Below, piece after piece: positions 1-6,444 of a stretch of 19,580 nt of DNA; position 1 is the stretch's first letter, and each line of letters starts with the position of its first letter. The DNA comes from JAEHDI01 sp035455185 (lineage in GTDB: Bacteria > Acidobacteriota > Terriglobia > Bryobacterales > Bryobacteraceae), in the NCBI GenBank assembly GCA_035455185.1, contig DATIFQ010000425.1, positions 1-19,580 of the forward strand, in the 5' to 3' direction. A model generated the notes under the pieces. That model ran no database searches. It had not been told where the DNA came from and saw only the letters and a list, made by a program, of their open reading frames with translations. A program made the translations under genes and the position numbers.

Positions 1-1
1 C

Positions 2-1414
2 GGCACAACGGTGGATGCCGTACCGATCTCCTACGCGGCCGTCAATGCGGCGTCTTCGACGCAGGTATCGGCGATCCTGCCTTCGAACACGCCTAATGGC
101 GATGGCACGCTCGTCCTCTCCTTCAACAACCAGCCGAGCGCTGCCTTTAACGTCAAGGTAGTCGAGCACAGCTTCGGCCTTTACACTCTCAACAGCGCGG
201 GCAGCGGCCCGGCTGTGATGACCGACGCGGACTATAACGTCAACTTTCTGACACAGTCAATGAAACCGGGTCAGGTGATCATTTTGTGGGGCACCGGACT
301 GGGTGCGGTGACGGGGAATGAGTTTCAAGGACCGCTTCCGGGCGATCTGCCATATGATGTGAAGGTTTACGTCGGCGGAAAGCTGGCCAACGTCCTTTAC
401 AGGGGCCGGTCCGGATGTTGCTCCGGGCTCGATCAGATCGTCGTTGAGATCCCGCAGGGTGTTGACGGATGCTATGTCCCGTTAGTGGTGTCTGTAGACG
501 GGGTAGTTAGCAACTTCACCACGATCTCGGTGGCGGCGAACGGCGGTGCGTGTTCAGCCCAGGGATTCGTGACGTCGCAGGAACTCCAGGATGCGCGGAC
601 CCGAGACTCGCTCCGCCTCGGGACCATCTTCCTGTCGCACCTCAGCTTCAAATTCTCGATACCAGGCCTGGGCGATATCACGTTCGGCACCGACTCTGGT
701 AGCGCCGACTTTCACAAGTACGACTTCAACCAGTTGATCCGGTCACAGGGAACTTCGGGATTTAGCTCGATAGGCTCGTGCAGCGTGTTCGTCTACCAAG
801 GCGACGATCCCCAGAACACAGACCCGATCGTCGGCACGGGGCTGGACGCCGGCAACTTCATCGGCCTGACCGGACCGAACGGCCCAAAGCAACTCACCAA
901 GCAGGCGACGGGAGCCTACTCCGCCCGGCTGGGCGGCGGCTCGCCCTTCGGCGGTGATCCGTTGTACCTGGACCCGGGCCCGTACACGGCAACAGGGACG
1001 GGTGTCACCGACGTGAAGGCGTTTACCGCCCAATTGAGTCTGCCCGCGGCCGTAACCTGGTCCAACCAGGACACGATTTCGGACATCGACCGCTCGAAAG
1101 ATCTGCTGATCACCTGGGAGGGTGGCGACCCGAGCACCTACGTCACGATCTACGGCGCGTCGTCGATCGAAGTTCCGAAACCGGCGGGCGCGGGGTTCCT
1201 TTGCCTCGAGCGAGCCGACAAGCACCAGTTCAGCATCCCTTCGGTCGTCCTGTCGGCGCTGCCAGCGACTGGGGCCTCCGCTGAGGGCATCCCGCTCGGC
1301 TTCATGCTGGTCGGGAACACGACCACCCCGGCGCGGTTCCCGGCCGAGGGCTTGGATGTCGGGCTGTTTTTCGGCAGCTCACTCAGCGGCAAGGGCGTCA
1401 ACTTTAAGGAGTAG
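2..1414 (+). CDS. Secreted TIGR03437-type (Solibacter) protein, 5'-truncated
   Basis: The frame is open to the left edge, so the N-terminus is missing and the GTG at 11 is not a true start. The first ~185 residues resemble the TIGR03437 domain of Solibacter-type secreted proteins. They are rich in Gly, Val, Ser and Asn, with the stretches ISYAAVNAASSTQVSAILPS and GQVIILWGTGLGAV and a late Cys-rich loop (GCCSG). TIGR03437 is usually C-terminal, but here about 280 further residues follow, beginning near GFVTSQELQDARTRDSLRLG. I do not recognise that second part. It is Gly/Ser/Asp-rich and predicted mostly beta, with no enzyme motif that I can see. The stop is TAG at 1412-1414. The protein is probably exported (family knowledge), but the signal peptide lies outside the window. 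No function can be assigned. Confidence 0.8.
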   Translation, partial: GTTVDAVPISYAAVNAASSTQVSAILPSNTPNGDGTLVLSFNNQPSAAFNVKVVEHSFGLYTLNSAGSGPAVMTDADYNVNFLTQSMKPGQVIILWGTGLGAVTGNEFQGPLPGDLPYDVKVYVGGKLANVLYRGRSGCCSGLDQIVVEIPQGVDGCYVPLVVSVDGVVSNFTTISVAANGGACSAQGFVTSQELQDARTRDSLRLGTIFLSHLSFKFSIPGLGDITFGTDSGSADFHKYDFNQLIRSQGTSGFSSIGSCSVFVYQGDDPQNTDPIVGTGLDAGNFIGLTGPNGPKQLTKQATGAYSARLGGGSPFGGDPLYLDPGPYTATGTGVTDVKAFTAQLSLPAAVTWSNQDTISDIDRSKDLLITWEGGDPSTYVTIYGASSIEVPKPAGAGFLCLERADKHQFSIPSVVLSALPATGASAEGIPLGFMLVGNTTTPARFPAEGLDVGLFFGSSLSGKGVNFKE

Positions 1415-1424
1415 CGCGCCCGGT

Positions 1425-1454
1425 TTGCCGCGAGCCGCGGCCATCCGGTAAGAT
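1425..1454 (+). promoter_or_regulatory. Candidate nuoM promoter
   Basis: A TTGCCG hexamer (1425-1430) is followed after 18 bp by TAAGAT (1449-1454), a fair match to the sigma70-type consensus. Transcription from here would start near 1461, leaving a leader of about 26 nt before the nuoM ATG. There is no other obvious promoter in the 72-bp gap. This is read by eye only. Confidence 0.3.
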
Positions 1455-1488
1455 AAGGGGCTTGTCCGCTCGCCGGCGGGCCCCTTAT
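1453..1488 (+). repeat. Perfect 9-bp inverted repeat over the nuoM start codon
   Basis: ATAAGGGGC (1453-1461) and GCCCCTTAT (1480-1488) are perfect inverted repeats separated by 18 nt. The right arm contains the first two bases of the nuoM ATG (1487-1489). In RNA that includes both arms, the start codon would be paired. No Shine-Dalgarno sequence is visible upstream of the ATG. There is no U-tract, so it is not an intrinsic terminator. Confidence 0.6.
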
Positions 1489-3049
1489 GGACCATATCCT
1501 TTCGATCGTTCTATTTACCCCGCTGGTCGGGTTCTTTGTCTTGCTGTTCATCCCATCCTCGAAACCCCAAGCGGTCAAGCTATGGGCGAACATCGCGAGC
1601 TTCGCCGGTTTCGCCGTGTGCCTGCCGCTGGTGTTTCAGTTTGACCGGACGAAGGACTTCCAGTTCGTCGAGAAGGCGGACTGGATCCCCTCCATCGGCG
1701 CCTCGTATCATCTGGGGATCGACGGGTACAGCCTGCTGCTCGTGGTTCTGACCGGGCTGCTCGGGTTCCTCTCGATCATGTCGAGCTGGAAGGTCATCGA
1801 GGAGCGGCTCAAGGAATACTACGCGTACTTCCTGATCCTCCAGGTGGGCATGCTCGGCGTCTTCATGTCGCTCGACTTCCTGCTGTTCTTCGTGTTTTGG
1901 GAACTGGTGCTGGTACCGATGTACTTCATCATCGCCATTTGGGGCGGAGCCAGGCGCGTGTACGCCGCGATCAAGTTCATCATTTACACACTGATCGGCT
2001 CTGTGCTGATGCTGCTCGGCATTCTGACCCTGTACTTCCAGCATTACAGCCAGACTCAAATCTACAGTTTCGACATCACCGCGTTGATGCAAACCAGCGT
2101 CAGCACGACGATGCAGTGGTGGGTGTTCTGGGCGTTTTTCGTCGGCTTCGCGGTGAAAGTGCCGATGTTCCCGCTCCACACCTGGCTGCCGGACGCGCAC
2201 ACGGAAGCGCCGACCGCCGGCTCGGTGGTCCTGGCCAGCGTCCTGCTGAAGATGGGGACATACGGCTTCCTGCGCTATTCCCTGCCCCTGTTGCCCGATG
2301 CGGCCAAAGACCCGACGGTTATCCAGATCATGGCCTTCCTATCGATCGTGGCCATCGTCTACGGAGCGCTCGTGTGCCTGATGCAGAAGGACTGGAAGAA
2401 ACTGATCGCGTACTCATCCGTGAGCCACCTGGGTTTCTGCACCCTCGGCATCTTCGCGCTGAATCCGGCAGGCATAGCGGGGTCGATTCTTCAGCAGATC
2501 AACCACGGAATCTCGACCGGGATGCTCTTCCTGATCGTCGGCATCGTGTACGAGCGGCGTCACACCCGCGAGATCGCGGAGTACGGCGGCCTGTTGAAGG
2601 CGATGCCGGTGTTCACCATCGTCTTCCTGATCACGGCGCTTAGCTCGATGGGGATGCCGCCGCTCAACGGGTTCATCGGTGAGATCACCATCCTGAAGGG
2701 AGCCTACCAGGCGTCAATCTGGTGGGCGGTGGCCGTCGTGGCCGGGATTGTGTTCGGCGCCGCGTATCTGATCTGGCTGTTCCAGCGGACGATGCTCGGG
2801 GAGATCTCCGACAAGAACGCGAAACTGCAGGACCTGAACCTGCGCGAAATCGCGGTGTTCGCCCCGCTGCTGGTGGCGGCGTTCTGGATCGGCGTCTACC
2901 CGAAACCCTTCTTCGACGTGATGGAGCGGCCGGTCGCGCAAATCGTGGAGCGCGTGCAGCCGGGCTACCACGCGAAGCACAACCTGCCGAATCCGCTCAA
3001 CTCTTCCGGGACGGCCCAACTATCTGCACCAATTCCTGGCGCGCGTTAG
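1487..3049 (+). CDS. nuoM: NADH-quinone oxidoreductase subunit M (NuoM)
   Basis: 520 residues, a normal length for the NuoM/ND4 antiporter-like subunit of complex I. This integral membrane protein couples NADH:quinone electron transfer to proton pumping. The protein is strongly hydrophobic throughout. Family signatures are visible: FWELVLVPMYFIIAIWGG (Glu139 is the TM5 glutamate), KVPMFPLHTWLPDAHTEAP (Lys224), LLKMGTYGFLRY (Lys255) and QKDWKKLIAYSSVSHLGF. The ATG at 1487 starts a typical membrane N-terminus (MDHILSIVLFTPLVGFFVLL) and is preceded by no clear SD. The gene stands alone: no nuoL precedes it and no nuoN follows, although nuoL-M-N usually cluster. The next gene is convergent and overlaps its last 53 bp. 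The identification is very secure. Confidence 0.97.
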   Translation: MDHILSIVLFTPLVGFFVLLFIPSSKPQAVKLWANIASFAGFAVCLPLVFQFDRTKDFQFVEKADWIPSIGASYHLGIDGYSLLLVVLTGLLGFLSIMSSWKVIEERLKEYYAYFLILQVGMLGVFMSLDFLLFFVFWELVLVPMYFIIAIWGGARRVYAAIKFIIYTLIGSVLMLLGILTLYFQHYSQTQIYSFDITALMQTSVSTTMQWWVFWAFFVGFAVKVPMFPLHTWLPDAHTEAPTAGSVVLASVLLKMGTYGFLRYSLPLLPDAAKDPTVIQIMAFLSIVAIVYGALVCLMQKDWKKLIAYSSVSHLGFCTLGIFALNPAGIAGSILQQINHGISTGMLFLIVGIVYERRHTREIAEYGGLLKAMPVFTIVFLITALSSMGMPPLNGFIGEITILKGAYQASIWWAVAVVAGIVFGAAYLIWLFQRTMLGEISDKNAKLQDLNLREIAVFAPLLVAAFWIGVYPKPFFDVMERPVAQIVERVQPGYHAKHNLPNPLNSSGTAQLSAPIPGAR

Positions 3050-4082
3050 GCGGCTTCGGAGGCTGGAGCAACCGTTTCGGCAGCTTCGAGAAATAAACGA
3101 GGCGCTCGATGACCGGCAGGACACGCCGCACGATCCGCCCGTGAAACAGCAGGCTGCCGACGACCAGCGCAGGATGTGGAATCGTCGTGCAGCACCGCGA
3201 GCAGATATCGATCTCTCCCGCCCGGCCAGCGACGTGGAGGCGGCGCATCCGCACCATTTCCTCCGAGTTCCAGATCTCCGTGAGCGGCCGCTCGCCGATG
3301 TGCCCGACCGGTTTGCCGTCGAGCATGTAGCTCTGGCAGCACGGGTAGACGTCACCATTGTGCTTCACGTACAGCGGCCCGCGCCAGAGGTAATGGCAAG
3401 GGTGTTTCCACTCTTCCGCCTCGTGTCCGGCCAGGGGGTGCATCAGGTTGGTTTCGTCTTCCTTGATTCGGACCTGGTCGACGCCAGGCACCCCTTTCCA
3501 GAACCGGACGAAGTTCTCGACCTCACCGGCGTTGCGTTCCATGCGGACCATCTGGACGACGACCTGCATCCTTGATCCACGCTCTTTCTTCATCCGCGCG
3601 AAGCGGACGAAGTTGTCGCGGACTTTCTCAAAGCGCGCGCCCTTGCGGTAGTACTCGAAGCTCTCCCTGGTGGCGCCGTCGAAACTGAGGGTGACATGTT
3701 CGAGGGACGACTGCAGGAGCCGAGCGGATGTTTCCTCGTCGAGCAGGGTGCCGTTGGTTGACAGAAGGGTGGAGATATCGTGGCGCGCGCAGTACTCGAT
3801 CCGGTCGAATATCAGCGGATCGAGGAACGGCTCGCCGAGCCCGATGAGCATCATGTGCTCGGCTGAGCGGCCGGATTCCCGAACGAGGCGGTCGAAAATC
3901 TCGGCGGGCATGTCTTCTTTGGGCTGCTTATGGGTTTCGCGGGGACACATCGGGCAGTACAGGTTGCACTTTGCCGTCGTCTCGACGATATACTCGACCG
4001 GCAGGGCGCTCAACCCGCTGTGGCCGCGCAAGTAGCCCCAAAGTAGTCTGGCCCGGTTCCAGGCGCGCATTGCTCGATTCAT
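2997..4082 (-). CDS. Radical SAM/SPASM domain protein
   Basis: 361 residues. The radical SAM 4Fe-4S motif is CNLYCPMC (Cys39, Cys43, Cys46), followed by GLGEP (81-85) and LLSTNGTLL (~106-114). A SPASM-like C-terminal cluster region follows, with Cys229, Cys248-Cys249 and Cys294/297/298, and the typical phrase HIGERPLTEIWNSEEM. Such proteins use S-adenosylmethionine to generate a radical and often modify peptides or cofactors. The substrate cannot be read from the sequence, and there is no precursor peptide next door. The start is uncertain: the ATG at 4082 lies only 2 nt from a TAGAAT -10-like element, so the in-frame ATG at 4070 (codon 5) is an alternative. The 3' end overlaps nuoM by 53 bp, tail to tail. 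The gene is divergent from photolyase. Confidence 0.9.
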   Translation of the reverse strand: MNRAMRAWNRARLLWGYLRGHSGLSALPVEYIVETTAKCNLYCPMCPRETHKQPKEDMPAEIFDRLVRESGRSAEHMMLIGLGEPFLDPLIFDRIEYCARHDISTLLSTNGTLLDEETSARLLQSSLEHVTLSFDGATRESFEYYRKGARFEKVRDNFVRFARMKKERGSRMQVVVQMVRMERNAGEVENFVRFWKGVPGVDQVRIKEDETNLMHPLAGHEAEEWKHPCHYLWRGPLYVKHNGDVYPCCQSYMLDGKPVGHIGERPLTEIWNSEEMVRMRRLHVAGRAGEIDICSRCCTTIPHPALVVGSLLFHGRIVRRVLPVIERLVYFSKLPKRLLQPPKPPNARQELVQIVGPSRKS

Positions 4083-4083
4083 T

Positions 4084-4090
4084 TATTCTA
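4084..4090. promoter_or_regulatory. Overlapping divergent -10 elements (radical SAM / photolyase)
   Basis: In the 33-bp divergent gap, the plus strand reads TATTCT (4084-4089) and the minus strand reads TAGAAT (4090-4085), so the two -10-like hexamers share five base pairs. Symmetric -10 elements that fire in both directions are known in bacteria. No convincing -35 was seen on either side, so the assignment rests on the -10 matches and the divergent gene layout. Confidence 0.4.
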
Positions 4091-4100
4091 GCGGCCGGGG

Positions 4101-4106
4101 GGAGGA
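4101..4106 (+). promoter_or_regulatory. Shine-Dalgarno sequence of the photolyase gene
   Basis: GGAGGA lies 9 nt before the ATG at 4116 and fixes that start. It is one of the few strong SD sequences in the window. Most neighbouring genes instead have an AT-rich -10-like hexamer close to the start. Confidence 0.7.
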
Positions 4107-4115
4107 CAGCGTGTA

Positions 4116-5525
4116 ATGGACTTGAAGAACCGCATCCGCATCCTGAATTCGCAGCCCGTCCGGCCTGGCGCACGCTACGTGCTCTATTGGGCACAGATGA
4201 ACCGCCGGGTGGAGGGGAACCATGCGCTGCTCCACGCCGCGGAGCTGGCCAACAGCCTCGGCCTCCCCGTTTTGTACTACGAAGGGCTCACCTGCTCGTA
4301 CCCTTATGCGAACGACCGCTTGCACACGTTCATCCTGGAGGGCGTGCCGGACACGGAACAGCGGCTGCGTAAGCTCGGCATTGGGTACGTCTTCCACCTG
4401 CGCCGGCGGCAGTCCGATCCTGACGATGTGCTCTACAGGCTAGCCAAGGACGCCGCCGCAGTCGTCACCGACGACTACCCGACGTTTGTTGCTGCGCGTC
4501 ACAACGCCTCGGTTCCGGCGAAGGTGGGTGTCGCCTACCATGTGGTCGACTCCAGTTGCGTCGTGCCGATGGGCCTTTTCGGAAAGCGAGAGTATGCTGC
4601 CTACACGATTCGCCCGAAGATCCGCCGTGTGCTTGGCGAGCATCTCGTCCCGCCGGGACCGTTGAAGGTGCGGGCGCGTTTTGCGGATCCCGTCGCGCCG
4701 TTCCACACGACGGTTGACGAGGCGCGCATCCCGAGACTGGTAGCGGAATGCGAGATCGATCACAGCGTCCCACCCTCGATCTCGTTTCACGGCGGCCGCA
4801 CGCAGGCCGAGAGGCACTTGGAGCGATTTGTCAGGGACAATCTTCGCCGGTATGCCCGCCATCGGAACGAGCCTTCGGCGCACGCGACCTCCGATCTGAG
4901 CCCATACCTGCACTTTGGGAACATCTCGTCGATCGAAGTCGCTCTCCGGGTCGGGGAACACGCATCGGAACACAAGCTGGTCGCGGATGAGTACCTGGAG
5001 GAGCTGATCGTCCGGCGTGAGCTCGCGTTCAATTTCGCCCGCCACACTCCGCCGCCGTACACGCTCGAATGCCTGCCCGATTGGGCTAGAGCGACGCTGG
5101 CTAAACACGGCCGCGACGAACGGTCTCCCTGCTACACGTGCGAGCAGTTCGAACGGGCGGAAACGCACGACGAACTCTGGAACGCCACCCAGAAGGAACT
5201 GCTGCTCCGCGGCAAGATCCACGGCTACTACCGGATGTACTGGGGGAAGAAGGTGATCGAGTGGTCGGCTGCCCACGAGGATGCGCTCGAAACAATGATT
5301 CACCTGCACGACCGCTATGCGCTCGACGGCCGTGACCCGAACACGTACGCTAACATCCTTTGGTGTTTCGGCCTGCATGATCGCCCGTGGAGTGAGCGGC
5401 CGGTCTTCGGAACCGTCCGATATATGTCACTCGACGGCATGAAGCGGAAGACGGACGTCGGCGCTTACCTCGCCGAGATTGCACAGCTAGAGCGGACCGG
5501 GCAGGATCCATTTCGCCTACAATAG
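4116..5525 (+). CDS. Deoxyribodipyrimidine photolyase, class II (CPD photolyase)
   Basis: 469 residues, within the usual class II range. The enzyme uses FAD and blue/near-UV light to split cyclobutane pyrimidine dimers. The N-terminal Rossmann-like domain begins with RYVLYWAQMNRRVEGNHAL (residues 20-38), the class II counterpart of 'VLYWMxRDQR'. The C-terminal FAD-binding domain carries SDLSPYLHFGNIS (259-271), EELIVRRELAFNF (295-307), WNATQKELLLRGKIHGYYRM and the class II hallmark DGRDPNTYANILWCFGLHDR, followed by WSERPVFGTVRYMS. The start is supported by the SD at 4101-4106. It is followed after 7 bp by the TIGR01777 gene, whose -10-like element overlaps the photolyase stop codon. It is divergent from the radical SAM gene. 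The class assignment is by motif recognition, and CPD specificity is inferred from class. Confidence 0.95.
   Translation: MDLKNRIRILNSQPVRPGARYVLYWAQMNRRVEGNHALLHAAELANSLGLPVLYYEGLTCSYPYANDRLHTFILEGVPDTEQRLRKLGIGYVFHLRRRQSDPDDVLYRLAKDAAAVVTDDYPTFVAARHNASVPAKVGVAYHVVDSSCVVPMGLFGKREYAAYTIRPKIRRVLGEHLVPPGPLKVRARFADPVAPFHTTVDEARIPRLVAECEIDHSVPPSISFHGGRTQAERHLERFVRDNLRRYARHRNEPSAHATSDLSPYLHFGNISSIEVALRVGEHASEHKLVADEYLEELIVRRELAFNFARHTPPPYTLECLPDWARATLAKHGRDERSPCYTCEQFERAETHDELWNATQKELLLRGKIHGYYRMYWGKKVIEWSAAHEDALETMIHLHDRYALDGRDPNTYANILWCFGLHDRPWSERPVFGTVRYMSLDGMKRKTDVGAYLAEIAQLERTGQDPFRLQ
5518..5523 (+). promoter_or_regulatory. -10-like TACAAT before the TIGR01777 gene
   Basis: TACAAT (5 of 6 to consensus) sits at the end of the photolyase gene, 9 nt before the GTG at 5533. 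Transcription would begin within a few bases of the start codon, giving a leaderless or nearly leaderless mRNA. No -35 was recognised. Confidence 0.4.
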
Positions 5526-5532
5526 CGGACAA

Positions 5533-6432
5533 GTGAACTTCACAGTCACTGGGGCAACCGGATTTATCGGCCGGCGGCTTGTCCGGCGGCTTCTGGCCGA
5601 AGGCCACTCCGTTCACGTCCTTTCGCGAAAGGTTCGGGCCGGCTTTGCCCCGGAGGTCCGGTCGTCGGCATGGGATCCCGAGAGGGAGGACCCGCCCGCG
5701 GATTCCCTTTCGACGGCCGACGCGGTGATTCACCTGGCCGGAGCGCCGGTCGCGCAGCGCTGGACTCCCATCGCGAAAGGCCGTATCCGGGAGAGCCGCG
5801 TGGAGGGTACGAAGCGGCTCGTCGGTGCGCTGGCCGCGCTCTCAAAGCGCCCCCAGGCACTGGTCAGCGCCTCGGCGGTCGGCTATTACGGCTCGCGAGG
5901 CGACGAGGTGTTGTCCGAGGCATCTTCGCCCGGCCGGGGCTTCCTCTCAGAGGTTTGCATCCAATGGGAGAACTCCGCGATGGAGGCGGAACCGCTCGGG
6001 GTCCGGGTGGTGCGGCTGCGGATTGGAGTCGTTCTGGGCAAAGAAGGCGGTGCGCTCGCGCGCATGCTGCCTGCCTTCCAGTGGGGAATGGGCGGACGGC
6101 TGGGGTCGGGCAAACAATGGATGTCGTGGATCCACGTGGAGGACCTTGTCAGCCTGATGCTGTTTGCCGCGCAAAGCCCGAATCTGCGCGGACCGGTGAA
6201 CGCCACCGCCCCGAATCCCGTGAACAACGCAGAGTTCACGGCAATCCTGGCAGACGTGCTGCGCCGTCCGGCCCTGATTCCTGCGCCCGCCTTCGCGATC
6301 CGAACCTTGTTTGGCGAGATGGCCGAGATACTGCTGGACGGTCAGCGGGTGCTGCCGCAGACCGCGCTCGCCGCCGGTTTTGAGTTCCGGCATCCCGGCC
6401 TGAAATCCGCCATTCAAGATCTGCTCGCGTAG
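5533..6432 (+). CDS. TIGR01777 family NAD(P)-dependent epimerase/oxidoreductase
   Basis: 299 residues, the normal family length (YfcH-like extended SDR). The N-terminal nucleotide-binding motif is TGATGFIGRRLVRRLL (GxxGxxG at residues 7-13). The family signatures SASAVGYYGSRGDEVL and WENSAMEAEPLGVRVVRLRI are present, as is VVLGKEGGALARMLPAFQWG. The C-terminal DUF1731-like segment ends with FEFRHPGLKSAIQDLL. The true substrate of the family is not established; a cytoplasmic sugar-nucleotide or related oxidoreduction is the usual guess. The GTG start is chosen because the dinucleotide-binding motif begins immediately after it and no upstream in-frame start precedes it after the photolyase stop. 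It lies 7 bp after photolyase, and the two may be co-transcribed even with an internal promoter. Confidence 0.92.
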   Translation: MNFTVTGATGFIGRRLVRRLLAEGHSVHVLSRKVRAGFAPEVRSSAWDPEREDPPADSLSTADAVIHLAGAPVAQRWTPIAKGRIRESRVEGTKRLVGALAALSKRPQALVSASAVGYYGSRGDEVLSEASSPGRGFLSEVCIQWENSAMEAEPLGVRVVRLRIGVVLGKEGGALARMLPAFQWGMGGRLGSGKQWMSWIHVEDLVSLMLFAAQSPNLRGPVNATAPNPVNNAEFTAILADVLRRPALIPAPAFAIRTLFGEMAEILLDGQRVLPQTALAAGFEFRHPGLKSAIQDLLA

Positions 6433-6438
6433 TAAAAT
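6433..6438 (+). promoter_or_regulatory. -10-like TAAAAT before the ADP-ribosylglycohydrolase-like gene
   Basis: TAAAAT (5 of 6) starts right after the preceding TAG stop and ends 6 nt before the ATG at 6445. The GAGG that follows abuts the ATG with no spacer, so it cannot serve as a normal SD. The arrangement predicts a transcript that begins at or next to the ATG. Confidence 0.45.
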
Positions 6439-6444
6439 CCGAGG

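Noticed and set aside
1580..2200. 206-residue minus-strand frame opposite nuoM
   Set aside because: Its His/Glu/Gln-rich composition is the typical reverse complement of membrane-protein codons, and no start signals are present.
3141..3575. 144-residue plus-strand frame opposite the radical SAM gene
   Set aside because: It is antisense to the SPASM region, whose Cys motifs prove the other strand is coding.
4440..5378. 312-residue minus-strand frame opposite the photolyase
   Set aside because: It is the antisense shadow of a strongly conserved gene, with biased composition and no motif.
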